From the NCBI RefSeq assembly GCF_905220565.1, contig NC_059403.1, forward strand, positions 3,534,001 to 3,598,000: DNA of 64,000 nt, written 5' to 3'. Below the pieces are notes generated by a model that saw only the letters and a program-made list of their open reading frames with translations, did no database searches and was not told where the DNA came from. Numbering within the stretch: position 1 is the first letter of the stretch; each line of letters begins with the position of its first letter. Below are positions 37,241 through 47,938 of the stretch, one piece after another. The DNA is from Melitaea cinxia (taxonomy: Eukaryota > Arthropoda > Insecta > Lepidoptera > Nymphalidae). The position numbers were made by a program, and so were the translations under genes.

Positions 37241-37475
37241 TGTACTCGTCATATTACAGTGTTGCTGGTTAAACGGCTATTTACTCAAAAATTCGCGAAA
37301 TAGTATTCCTTGTATCCACTTTCTCAGTTCATTCACTATCTACTCTTCATATTTTCTCTTTCTATTTGCCATCACTCACTGGCCTCGGTACTGTTTGGTT
37401 TGATGAGTTTGGTTTTCAAGAATTTTGTATATCTGTAGATGAAGAAAAGAAATAAATTATCCTCAAGTAGTGTTT

Positions 37476-37575
37476 GATATGTGTTCCTGTGGTGAGTAAG
37501 GCCAGCAACGCCCTTGTAATCCTACTGTTGCAAGCTTTCATTGGCTATGATAATCACTTATTATCAGGACCATAA
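37476..37575 (-). repeat. Family B SINE fragment
   Basis: GTGTTCCTGTGGTGAGTAAG, CAACGCCCTTGTAATCC and CACTTATTATCAGG are diverged reversed family B segments. Confidence 0.5.
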
Positions 37576-38492
37576 TCTTATGTAGTATTTAAAAAATTAG
37601 TAATACTAAACTATACTAATAGTATAAATAGAAAAAGATTTGTATATGCAAACCGTAGGCAAATTCTCGAGCACAGCCTCAAAATGGCGATCCATAATAG
37701 GGATGCGAACGTTATTGAGGATGTGCTCGCGAAGCTGGCGGCGGGCACTGTTTTAGAAAAATGAGTGGCCGTCGACAATGCGGTAAATTAACATTGTAGA
37801 GTTACACATGTAATGTATAAAGCATGTAGTGTGTTTTAATATAGTAATGTAGTAAATATAGTAAAGCATGTAGTAAAAAAAAATACACCATAGTCGTAAA
37901 TAATTATTTTAATTATTAACCTACATAAATAATTTATGATAAATATATATGTATATATAGGTAATTTGAAGCTTGCAATGTTGAAAATAATACGCCTAAA
38001 TGCTTTCAAAATCAAAATGTAAATAAAAAAGGCATGGGCACTTAAGAGCCTATGCATGTTAAAACTTATATTTAAAAAAAAACACAAATAAATCACAGTT
38101 TTCATTAAATTATAACTCATAATACACTATATAAACACTTACATAATAACTCATTATGTAAGTGTTATTTTTTTTTGCATTTTCTAGAAACTTTAGTTCT
38201 GCAAATCTATTAGACGCAGTCATAGACAGTACCTTCCCAAGCTCCACGGTATTGGTACCGAACTACCTACATAATAAATCTGTGCTGTGACCTTCACGTA
38301 GAGAATAGGCAACATACTCCAATGTCAAATATGTCAGAGAGTAGTAGGTAAATGTTTTATCTCAGCCTAACCGCTTAAAAGAAAGTAAACGCGAACATTT
38401 TCTTCAATTTATTTAATCAGCAATCGCCTTTAGCTTCTAAAAAGGTATTCTAAGGCGTGTGTTTTTTTTATTTAACTTTTTTGTTTCTTTCA

Positions 38493-41400
38493 ATGCTTCC
38501 TAGATTAGTAAATGCATTGCCATTTGGGCTATCTCAAAGAATAACAAAACTTTATTTTCAAGGTGAGTTAAATTTACTTATTAAATTGACCGGAAGCATA
38601 ATATACAAATATTTCAGTAATAAATTTTCAGTATATACTGTTTATTGGGCTTATTATGGAGAGTAATTCAAATATATTTTGTTGATTTTCTTAACAGCTT
38701 TAGTGTGGAATCAACGCGGTACACATAGTGAACAAAGTAGTCAAGATTTTAAAGCAATGGACGTGAAAATTCTGCCGGCTTTGCAAGATAACTACATGTA
38801 CTTAATAGTAGACAAAGAAACCAAAGAAGCTGCAATTGTAGATCCAGTCGAACCTAAGACTGTATTAAAAGCTGTTGATGAACATGGAGTCAAGTTAACT
38901 ACGATTCTAACAACGCATCATCACTGGTAATTTAGTTGTTTTTAAGTGTCCCACTGTAATATGAATATTTTTGTGGTTATTACTAAATATATTTTGTGAA
39001 TTAATTTACTGCAGACTAAAATTGTAAACCAGCACCAAATTTACGTTTGTTGGTCTTATTTGTATTATGTGCAACCCCACAATTACACTAAATTGTATAA
39101 ATCTAATTTAAGTATATTTCCTAACACTTATTAGTCAAATTACTTAACTAAACTTGTAAATGTACATAAGTTACACCTGATCAAAGTAGGTAAGACTGAT
39201 TACCTTATAAAAAACATACTTAGTAAGAAAATTTTTATTTATCTACACTAGTAGTTTTCGACCTTTTAATGATAAGGGACCATATTTTGATAAAAGTCTG
39301 TTTTGCCACAGACCACTAGCTGATTGGGAGTAAAATCTGAAGTACTTGCTTAGTAAAACTATAGAAATTTTCATAGGTAATATATGATAATATTTGCCTT
39401 TTCTATAAAACTTTACAAATGGAAATAGAAACATAAATAATGAGCAAACCGAAAGAGCAAATGGGCCTAGTGAGACTCATCCACTTTGTATCTGGTTTCG
39501 CTAACCACTTTAGGGTGCTCTCTGAGACCACGGGTTAAGAACCAATGCTCTACATACACACTACATATCTACTATCTACACACTACATACATATTAATTG
39601 CAATTTTGAAATGAAATTGACTTATTTTTTGTAGGGATCATGCAGGAGGTAATGAAGATTTGGTAAAACTACATCCGGGCTTAGAAGTGTATGGCGGAGA
39701 TGATCGTATCACTGCCCTGACTAAGAAAGCTGAACACAATACTAAGTTTAACATTGGGAAACTAAATATTCAATGTCTATTCACACCATGTCATACTTCT
39801 GGACATATTTGCTATTACGTGACTGCACCTGACGACAATAACGACTCTGCAGTGTTTACTGGTGAGAAATACAATTTATTGTGACGACAGAAATTTTGGT
39901 CATTGATTCATGAATAGAGGAGACAATTTATTATTAACTAGCTGTGTGCGCGACTTCGTCCGCGTGGAATTTAACAAAATAATTATTGTTCAGTTTGTAG
40001 AGCTATAAAATAAAAAAATAAAATCTAAAATGAAAGTAGCCTAAGTTACTCCTTATTACATCAGCTATCTGCCTGTGAAAGTACCGTCAAAATCGGTCCA
40101 GCCGTTTCAGAGATTAGCCGGAACAAACAGACGGACAGACAAAAATTATAAAAAATGTTATGGTATATGTACTGTGTATACATACATATGAATGTAGTTA
40201 AAAGCGGTTATTTTAATATTACAAACAGACACTCCAATTTTATTTTTTTGTATAGATGAGGATGTACAATATGCTCCAAAATAATTTAATTGGTTCTTTT
40301 TCTTACCGACCTCACCTTAATATTTATTTAAAATTTTTGTAATGATTTCGTTATTTTAGAATATTAATTTATTACCCAAAGTTCATTAAATATTGTAATT
40401 TTTTTTAATATCAGTATAAAAGCATATCATAATGAAAAATATAATTCCTTTCAGGTGATACATTATTTTTGGGTGGATGTGGGAGATTTTTTGAAGGTAC
40501 CGCTGAACAAATGCACAAAGCACTTATTGAAGTTCTTGGCCAGCTTCCAGACAGCACAAAAGTTTTCTGTGGTCACGAATACAGCCTTCAGAATTTGAAA
40601 TTTGCAGCTCACGTCGAACCGGATAATGAGGAGATCAGAAAGAAAATTACCTGGTCTCAAAGCATGAGAGAAAAAAACATGCCAACAGTATGTATTATTT
40701 ATTTTTAATTATTGACTTACACACTATTATTATTATCATTTTAGGAATAAATTATTAGAGAGTAACCTTGCGAAGTTTATATCACTGAAAAGAAAAGAGA
40801 TATATATCATTTTGATCTTAGGATATATATCACTCATTTAGCTCTTCAGCTCATTTAGCTCAGTGAAGTAATTTTATAATGCAACCAAAATGCAACCTAA
40901 TATTGGCAACAAAAAATACTTTTTAGCTTGTTCAAAGCAAGAAGATTGAGTCTATGACTTTGTGAAATATGAATCAAAAAGACAGAGCCATAGCTATATT
41001 GTTATTGCTATTGTTCTGGGCTTGGTTTTCTTTAGACACAAAGGTGGTCCATTATGCGTGAAAAGAGGGCTGACTAGTTTAGCCATCCCAGCTCCTTCCA
41101 GAAACTCAGAAGCCTCCTGGGGCGTTCACAGGCTACTCGGGGCGTTCTTATTTCCCTTAGAATGGTTGCCCGGTGTGTGGCCACTCCCTCGCATTCCAGG
41201 ATCACGTGGTCATCTGTTTCTTCAGAGCCAGCTAACTATCTCTCTGTTTCGCATGATAAGCACCATCGTCCGATCAAGTGGCTCACTAGCTCAATCTCGT
41301 TTACTCTCACTCAGTACGTCAGTATCTCGAAAATGAATCATAAACCTAGTGAGCTGGAGATAAATTTGAAACACAAGTGAGCTGATGAGAGACTTACTCA

Positions 41401-41772
41401 CTTGAAAAGATATGTTTCATTTGTATCATTCACTCATGAGTTACGTTACCCAAGTCTACTAGAGAACTAGTATTTAATGAAACTCAACAGGTTCCACAAG
41501 GAAAATTTTAAATATTTAATTTTTTAAGTAGTATTTATGATTTCTTTTTTATGTTATGTTTTAAATTATATTTGGTCAAAATTTACTTTACTGTTATTAA
41601 CTAAAAGTCACTTATTTTCATATTACAGGTGCCTTCGACAATATCTGAAGAAAAACTGTACAATCCATTTATGAGAGTCACAGAGTCATCGGTAATGAAA
41701 CATGCAAAAAAGAATGATGCCATTGAAACTATGAGAGCCATTCGCTTAGAGAAAGATAACTTTAGAGGTTAA
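38493..41772 (+). CDS. HAGH: Hydroxyacylglutathione hydrolase (glyoxalase II), complete, 5 exons
   Basis: Glyoxalase II hydrolyses S-lactoylglutathione to lactate and glutathione, the second step of methylglyoxal detoxification. Exons are 38493-38562, 38698-38926, 39635-39861, 40455-40687 and 41629-41772, with consistent phases and GT/AG borders (300 aa). The metallo-beta-lactamase metal ligands are present: THHHWDHAGGN (split between exons 2 and 3), CHTSGH, GDTLF and CGHEYS. The first 43 residues look like a mitochondrial presequence (basic and hydrophobic, few acids). Met44 (ATG at 38757, AMDVKILPALQDNYMYL) aligns with the known internal start that gives a cytosolic form in animals, so two products are likely. 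A family D repeat sits in intron 3. It diverges from UTP20 and converges on the INO80F-like gene. Confidence 0.95.
39938..40256 (+). repeat. Family D dispersed repeat in HAGH intron 3
   Basis: It begins ACTAGCTGTGTGCGCGAC and GTCCGCGTGGAATTTAAC, runs through AGAGATTAGCCGGAACAA, and ends AAGCGGTTATTTTAATATT. It matches 5464-5790. Confidence 0.8.
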
Positions 41773-41843
41773 CAAAAATGAAAGTTGATTTTTTCATTTT
41801 TTCTAATATATATACTATTGTTAAAAATTATATGCTTGTTTAT

Positions 41844-41849
41844 AATAAA
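41844..41849 (+). promoter_or_regulatory. Likely HAGH poly(A) signal
   Basis: AATAAA 71 bp after the HAGH stop. The convergent gene's stop codon is only 100 bp further on, so the two 3' UTRs are close or overlapping. Confidence 0.6.
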
Positions 41850-41949
41850 TAAAAAAAACTTTTAATATATAAAAATCTATATTTATAACTTAATATTAAA
41901 GCTGATGATCACAAAGGAATTAATTGCTACTGTTTATCGACTGTAACTG

Positions 41950-43762
41950 TCATTGTTCTTTCTTAATGTAAGCTGACATTTCCTCTGCATATTTTTCCTT
42001 TGATCTTTCGAACATTGCAACATATACCTGCAATATAATAGTAATAAGTATTTTACTATACATAGATTTTAGAAGCTTGTAAAATGGAAATAGCTTAGTG
42101 TTAAGATTTTTTATTAAATAAAAACCAGTTTTTTATGAAATAAACATCTTGAATACATTTTTATAAGATAACTATACTACACAAGACAACACAATAATAT
42201 ATTACAAATTATAGACCTAAATCTCCACACAAATCAGTCTATAGCTAAAGATGGAATTAAAGATGGCTTTGTTCTTTTTTGATTATTATGTAGTAAATCG
42301 TAATAAATATAATAGTTATTGGACATTTAGAATAATATTAAAGAAACTCTTACAGACAACCCTAAGAAACTCTTATAGAAAAAAATATTGATAACACAAA
42401 GCAACTAGGTAAACTAAACAAATACCTTCAAAATTAGAAATACTTTTGTAATTACCCTTTTCTCCTCATTTGTCAAAGCTCTCCACCGTGATGCAAGCTG
42501 CCGAGTGACTTCTTGTTTTGATGGTTCGGAGCCCATTTCAGTTGTAGTTTCAGCCACAACTACTGGCCTTTGTTCTTGGCAAAATTGGAAAAAAGCATTG
42601 CAAGGTTTCTTTGGAGCGTTTGGGTCTCTTTCAGGCTAAAAATAAAATTATGGTTAAATATTAGAAGAAATAATCAGTTGTCAATTTAAAATGAACTTCT
42701 ATATATAATATAATTTTAATGAAATCAGCAAGACCTTAGCAACACTAAATAGTCACTGAATTGCACTGTATTTTTCCCTAGAGACATACACTTGAGCTTT
42801 ATTTTCTACTAGCGACCCAATGCTGATACTAAATATACTACAGAATGCCTTTATTTATAGTGTGAAGCTAGCTTATAGCATGGTTATTAACATAATAACA
42901 ACAATATTCAAATATGCGTCGTTAGATTACACTTTGTTACAGAATGCGTTGAAGAAATAAAGGTTCACTGCTCGTTCCCCGTAGGTGATAGCGTGATATT
43001 ATGTAGCCTATATGTTGACCCGACTTCTTAATAATATTCGTGCCAAATTTGAAGTAAATCCATGCAGTACTTTTTGATTTTATTCCGGATATACATACAG
43101 ACAAACAGACAAAAATTCTAAAAACTATATTTTAGCTTCGGTATCTATTGTAGATCACACCCCAAGTATTCTTTAAAAAATTATTCAATGTACAGTTTTG
43201 ACTTTCCTACCATTTTATTATATGTATAGATGAAGTAATACATTTTAAGCTTAACAGATGAGAGTTTATAGAAAGTTGTTTTTGTTTGTTCTTACTTTAT
43301 CTGCTTTACTTTTGCGTTTGGTTGCTGGTTTCTTAGCTCCAGTATTTTGTTTGTCTACTTGTTTGGCTGCAGTCTGTGTTTTGGCTCCAGCACGTGGAGC
43401 ACGAGCCGTAACCTCGGGTTTTACTTCTACTTCAAAAGAAGCCGTTCTAAACGGATCACCGTGTTTATCTAGACGTTCTATCAATAGCTTTATATCTTTT
43501 TTGTACCGCTTCGTTATTTTTTTCACTTCGTGTATTCTGAAATAACTGTAAAATGTATTTCGGTCGACTACAACAAATACATAAACAGAGTTTCTTAATT
43601 AGAAACAAACCTATTTACAATTCTTTCATTATCCTGCTGCAACACTTCACATCGCTCTAATAACAACTGATATTTTCTCCTATAAATTTCTTCTTCTGAT
43701 GGTAAACTAACCATATCATCAGAGTCGTCAGAAATATTCGAGCTAAGTTGCTGGACTGTCAT
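41950..43762 (-). CDS. TFPT/INO80F-like coiled coil fused to an HMG box, complete, 4 exons
   Basis: Exons are 43611-43762, 43296-43536, 42456-42635 and 41950-42027, with GT/AG borders and matching phases (216 aa). Residues 1-20 are acidic. Residues about 25-75 form a heptad-rich segment (YQLLLERCEVLQQDNERIV, then IHEVKKITKRYKKDI and LDKHGDPFR) that resembles TFPT, subunit F of the INO80 nucleosome remodeller. Residues 85-131 are a basic linker (KKPATKRKSKADK). Residues about 132-214 are an HMG box: RDPNAPKKPCNAFFQFC, then LASRWRALTNEEKR and Y-x6-KEKYAEEM. Human TFPT has no HMG box, whereas yeast INO80 has the HMG protein Nhp10. A nuclear role in INO80 is inferred. An intact LINE lies about 60 bp upstream of the start codon. 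Confidence 0.85.
42930..43235. repeat. Dispersed repeat in INO80F-like intron 2
   Basis: It contains AGGTTCACTGCTCGTTCCC, TAGCCTATATGTTGACC and ATACATACAGACAAACAGAC, ending GACTTTCCTACCATTTTATT. The layout (conserved block, CAGACAAACAGAC, tail ending in ATAGATGA) is that of common lepidopteran dispersed repeats. Confidence 0.55.
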
Positions 43763-43823
43763 TTTAATTTATTTCACGGCCTCAAAGTTCAACACAGCTA
43801 AATATCTTTTTATTTAGTTGTCG

Positions 43824-43835
43824 GCTGTCATTTAG
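43824..43835. repeat. Target-site duplication, LINE 3' side
   Basis: GCTGTCATTTAG, repeated exactly at 49153-49164. Confidence 0.9.
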
Positions 43836-44145
43836 TTGTTGTTGTTTTAAAATTTATCCCCAATAGGGAAAGGCAAAGGACTATAATCCATACAGCCTAG
43901 TCTGAATTTGTAAGTTTCGTTCTGATATATCAAAAGGCCGGAGCCAAGTCTGAAGTAACTTTATTGTTCTTCTGATTCGATGACTGGTAGAGTAAGGCCG
44001 AAACCAAGTCTGAAATTTCATATTTTCGTCTACTCTTCTTTGTCTATAAGTGATAGGCGAGGTCGAAACCAAGTCTGTAATAGGCCGAAGCCTGAAATAT
44101 CAAAATAAAATTTCACATCCGATGAATGAAGGTCCTGATCCTGTT

Positions 44146-47100
44146 TCAAATATCATTGATAGTATTGCAAATAAATTCAAATATACTAGTATAGTTATCC
44201 AAATTAGTCAATAAATCTTGTGTATTGCGCGGGACATTTTTTGGTCCAGAAGTTGATAACAAGTTGGCTATAAATAAGAGGCGTTCCAGATTAAAAGCGG
44301 AGCATTCAAAAAATATGTGATCTAAAGACTGTGTAGAGTTGTTGGTGCAATGTGGGCAAACGGGCGATGAGATGATACGCATACGATTCAAATGTGCATT
44401 AAATCTGCAATGTCCAAATCTCAAGCGGCATAGTATTGTATAATATTTTCTGCTTCTATGTTGATGCGATTTAGTAAACCAAGGACTTTTTCCAATATCT
44501 TGATTTATCTGAGCATACCAAGATCCTTTTCTTAACAAGGTTTGTCGCCAAAGATCACGCCAATCAGATAGGATTTTTGATTTAATAGCAACTAATAGAT
44601 CAGTGTATGGTACGGCAACATTCTCATCAACAGGGCTGCCGCTGTCACTGTCAACAATTGAACGTGCCAGAAAGTCCACATGTTCATTTCCCCTTACTCC
44701 TATATGTGAAGGTGTCCACAATAATTTGATGTTGTAGTTTCTTCTGGATAGTTGATAAAGGAGATGTCTTATTTCTAAAATGATGAAGTTTGTATTAGCA
44801 CTGAATTGATAATTATCTAAAGCCTTTAGAACGCTCATACTGTCAGTAATGATCAGCCAATATTGATTAGTTTGTTTTTTAATGAATTCTAGGGCAGCAG
44901 TAATTGCTAGAGCTTCAGCTGTAAATATTGATATCTCCTTTTTCAATCTGACGCCTTGGCCAAACTTCAGATGAGGTACATAATAGGCCATGGAAACATT
45001 TATATCATTTTTTGATCCATCTGTGTAAACTTGTTTGAACTTATCAGAGTATTGTGCTATGAGGTTGTAAACTTCCTGGCGCTCTTTTAGCTTATGGTCA
45101 ATAATAATATCGATTTGATTAATAAGACAGTCAAACTCCTTTTCGTAACACATCCAATTGCTAGAACTGTGTATTTTGTGTTGGTTATTTAGATTTAACA
45201 TGAATGAATATTCGAAGAGAATAAATGGGTTATTAGAAGTTAATGGAGCATTTACAGGATATTTACTATGTAAGTAATTAAGCTTTTTAATTAGAGGATG
45301 ATTACTAATGGAAAACAGTTTTAGCAAAAAACAGTATTTCAAATATTTAAATCTAAGGTGTAAAGGGGAAATGTTGCACTCGACCTGTAACGAATTAATT
45401 GGGGTTGTTTTCATGGCGCCAGTGATAAGTCTCAGGCTGTGATTTTGAATAATATTTAATTTGTTAACCAACTTGTCATTAGCAGAAAAACATAGAAATC
45501 CATATTCAAAATGACTGCGTACAAGAGATTTATATAGGGTAAGAAGGATTTTTGGATCAGAACCCCAATATGTTTTTGCAAGAGACTTTAAAATATTAAG
45601 AGCCTTAAGAGCTCTATCAACTATGTGGTCTACATATTTGTTCCATGATAAGTTATTCATGAATATAACACCTAAAAATTTAACTTCATTTGTGATAAGA
45701 AGAGATATATTATTATAGTTTATTTTAATTCTTTCAGACCCTACTTTATTAAAAACTATGACTTTAGACTTTTCAAAGCTAATGTCCAATGCAAGATAAT
45801 TAAAATAAGAATTTAATTTAACTAAAGCTTCGTTTAACTTAAGATTTAGGGTAGTTATATTATTACTAGAACAATAGACTACCAAATCATCAGCAAACTG
45901 TAAATTGTATATATGAGAGCCTAGAATTAAGTTTAATCTATGTATATAAAGTGTGAAAATCAATGGACTCAAAATGCTACCTTGACATGTACCTTTATGA
46001 GAAAGCCTTGGACCAATAAGTCTATTATTATACTTAACAAATACCTTCCTACTGTGCAAAAAATTAAAAATCCATTGTATAACTTTTACAGGTAAACCAA
46101 TCGCAGCTAATTCCGTGGATAGAATATGATGGTTAACATTATTAAAGGCTCCAACTACATCGAAGAAAACTCCAGCGAGAGCTTGCTTTGATTGTATAGC
46201 ATTATAAATATCAAGATGTAAGTGAGCAATGCTCTCCCTTGAAGACCTGCCTCTTCTAAAACCAAACTGATTAGAAGGTAAAATATGATTAGACTCTATG
46301 AAATGTTCCAATCTTTGTTTTAAAAGTTGTTCAAATATTTTTCCCATGCAAGAAGTCAATGCTATAGGTCTATATGAATCAAAGTTAAACTTGTCCTTGT
46401 TGGGTTTTAAGATAGGTACTAAACAATCAACCTTCCAATCCATAGGAATAAGATTATGCTCCCAAAGAAGATTCAGGATATTTAATAAAATTAGTTTAGA
46501 TTGAGAAGACAGGTGTTTAAGCATTTTATATGAAATGTAGTCAAGGCCAGGTGTAGAGTCTTTTCTGGATGAAATAGCAGAATTTAATTCGACAATGGTA
46601 AAAGATTTTATAATAAAATTTTGATTAGGAAGAATATGGCAGAAAGAATTAAGATTAAAGGCTGGCTCTACAGTATCTGGAGTATATTTTTTGAGAAAAT
46701 CAAAGATCCAAGAATAGTCAGAGTTGTTATGGGAAGGTGGAAAATAGCTTTTGTTAAATTTTCGCATATACGTCCAAATGACTGATATAGGAGTCGATCT
46801 GTTAAATTGTTCACAAAGTTTTATCCAACTGTTTCTTCTCTCATTTCTGATAATATATTTTTTGGTGGCTTGTAGTCTTTTAAAATTAATGTAATTAGCC
46901 TCAGTGGGATCAGATTTAAAAGTCAAATAAGCGTTTTTGCTATTTAATACGGCTTTGGTGCAATTGAAATTCCACCAAGGAAGAAGTTTTTTTTTTTTAT
47001 TTAAGTTAGAAGGAGAGCATGAAGATAAAGCTGTATTAACCAAAGAGTGCTTAGAAATAGAAGATGATTTCCACAGTGCTGAGTGTAAAATATCTGTAAA

Positions 47101-47928
47101 TTTTGTGTAGTTATGAAGGGGGTCTTGTGTATCAAGAGAAAATTCAGTGAGCAATAGTTGGACATTTAAATTATAAATGTTCCAATCAACGTTGTTCAGG
47201 TTAGGGAAGCAGGGTAGTGAGCTACTATTGGGAATAGGAGTGGCATTGTAATGATTGTTATTAAGTAAAATTTTTGTGATTACAGGAAAGTGGTAGCTGC
47301 CTAAGGGATCGTCATGTACTGACCAGTCACACTCTAGAGCCAATGAAGGTGATACTATGGTTAAGTCAAGAGCATTCTGTCTCCATATGTGCGAACCAAC
47401 AGTGGTCATACTTCCGTCATTAAGTATAACCAAATTATTGTTATTGATAGACTCTAAAATGTCTTTGCCTCGACAATTAGAAGTAGAACAGCCCCAGGCT
47501 GAGTTTAGGCCATTAAAATCTCCTGCTAGGAAGATTGGTTCTGGTAAACTTTTAATTAACCTGTCTAGTTTAGATTTAGAAAAAGCAGGATTGCAATTAG
47601 TTGGACTGTAAAAGCTTATGATAGTAAGTTCTTTGTTGCTAGAGTATTTTATACGAACAACAACATTTTGAATGGAGTCATCATAAAAAGTATCAATTTT
47701 AGAATAAGAAATAGAGCTATGTATTAATATGGCTACGCCATTGTGGGTGTTTCCTGAATCAAGACGAATTACATTGTAATGACGTATCTTAAATTTTTGA
47801 CAAGGCTTTAACCAAGTCTCACAAATTAACGCAATGTGAATATTTTTGTCCAAAAGGAAATAATTAAAAATATGTTGATTGTGTAGAATACTCTGAGCAT
47901 TCCATTGCACAATATTTAAAGTATCCAT
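44146..47928 (-). CDS. LINE ORF2: endonuclease, reverse transcriptase, RNase H
   Basis: The protein has 1,260 aa from the ATG at 47928, which begins 10 nt after the ORF1 stop, so translation by reinitiation is likely. Domains in order: APE-type endonuclease (about 1-230; NIVQWNAQSIL, CETWLKP, GDFNGLNSAWG, SYHFPV); reverse transcriptase (about 470-750; YRPIALTSCMGKIFE, FGFRRGRSS, FFDVVGAFNNV, CQGSILSPLIF, FADD); RNase H (about 980-1110; YTDGS, TAEALAI, ITDS, TPSHIGVRGNEHVD), with its four acidic catalytic residues present; and a C-terminal Cys/His motif (CPHC, then H and C). No stop or frameshift interrupts it. A TTG nine bases upstream extends the frame but ATG is preferred. The product copies LINE RNA into the genome by target-primed reverse transcription. 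Confidence 0.93.
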   Translation of the reverse strand: MDTLNIVQWNAQSILHNQHIFNYFLLDKNIHIALICETWLKPCQKFKIRHYNVIRLDSGNTHNGVAILIHSSISYSKIDTFYDDSIQNVVVRIKYSSNKELTIISFYSPTNCNPAFSKSKLDRLIKSLPEPIFLAGDFNGLNSAWGCSTSNCRGKDILESINNNNLVILNDGSMTTVGSHIWRQNALDLTIVSPSLALECDWSVHDDPLGSYHFPVITKILLNNNHYNATPIPNSSSLPCFPNLNNVDWNIYNLNVQLLLTEFSLDTQDPLHNYTKFTDILHSALWKSSSISKHSLVNTALSSCSPSNLNKKKKLLPWWNFNCTKAVLNSKNAYLTFKSDPTEANYINFKRLQATKKYIIRNERRNSWIKLCEQFNRSTPISVIWTYMRKFNKSYFPPSHNNSDYSWIFDFLKKYTPDTVEPAFNLNSFCHILPNQNFIIKSFTIVELNSAISSRKDSTPGLDYISYKMLKHLSSQSKLILLNILNLLWEHNLIPMDWKVDCLVPILKPNKDKFNFDSYRPIALTSCMGKIFEQLLKQRLEHFIESNHILPSNQFGFRRGRSSRESIAHLHLDIYNAIQSKQALAGVFFDVVGAFNNVNHHILSTELAAIGLPVKVIQWIFNFLHSRKVFVKYNNRLIGPRLSHKGTCQGSILSPLIFTLYIHRLNLILGSHIYNLQFADDLVVYCSSNNITTLNLKLNEALVKLNSYFNYLALDISFEKSKVIVFNKVGSERIKINYNNISLLITNEVKFLGVIFMNNLSWNKYVDHIVDRALKALNILKSLAKTYWGSDPKILLTLYKSLVRSHFEYGFLCFSANDKLVNKLNIIQNHSLRLITGAMKTTPINSLQVECNISPLHLRFKYLKYCFLLKLFSISNHPLIKKLNYLHSKYPVNAPLTSNNPFILFEYSFMLNLNNQHKIHSSSNWMCYEKEFDCLINQIDIIIDHKLKERQEVYNLIAQYSDKFKQVYTDGSKNDINVSMAYYVPHLKFGQGVRLKKEISIFTAEALAITAALEFIKKQTNQYWLIITDSMSVLKALDNYQFSANTNFIILEIRHLLYQLSRRNYNIKLLWTPSHIGVRGNEHVDFLARSIVDSDSGSPVDENVAVPYTDLLVAIKSKILSDWRDLWRQTLLRKGSWYAQINQDIGKSPWFTKSHQHRSRKYYTILCRLRFGHCRFNAHLNRMRIISSPVCPHCTNNSTQSLDHIFFECSAFNLERLLFIANLLSTSGPKNVPRNTQDLLTNLDNYTSIFEFICNTINDI

Positions 47929-47938
47929 AAAGTACAAA

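Larger units (their letters stand above)
36642..38492. other. 1,851-bp spacer between divergent UTP20 and HAGH
   Basis: The two start codons face away from each other, so both promoters must lie here. No TATA box or other element could be assigned with confidence. ATCGATT-type sequences cluster at 36785-36900. The middle is filled by the repeats at 36950 and 37476. Confidence 0.5.
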
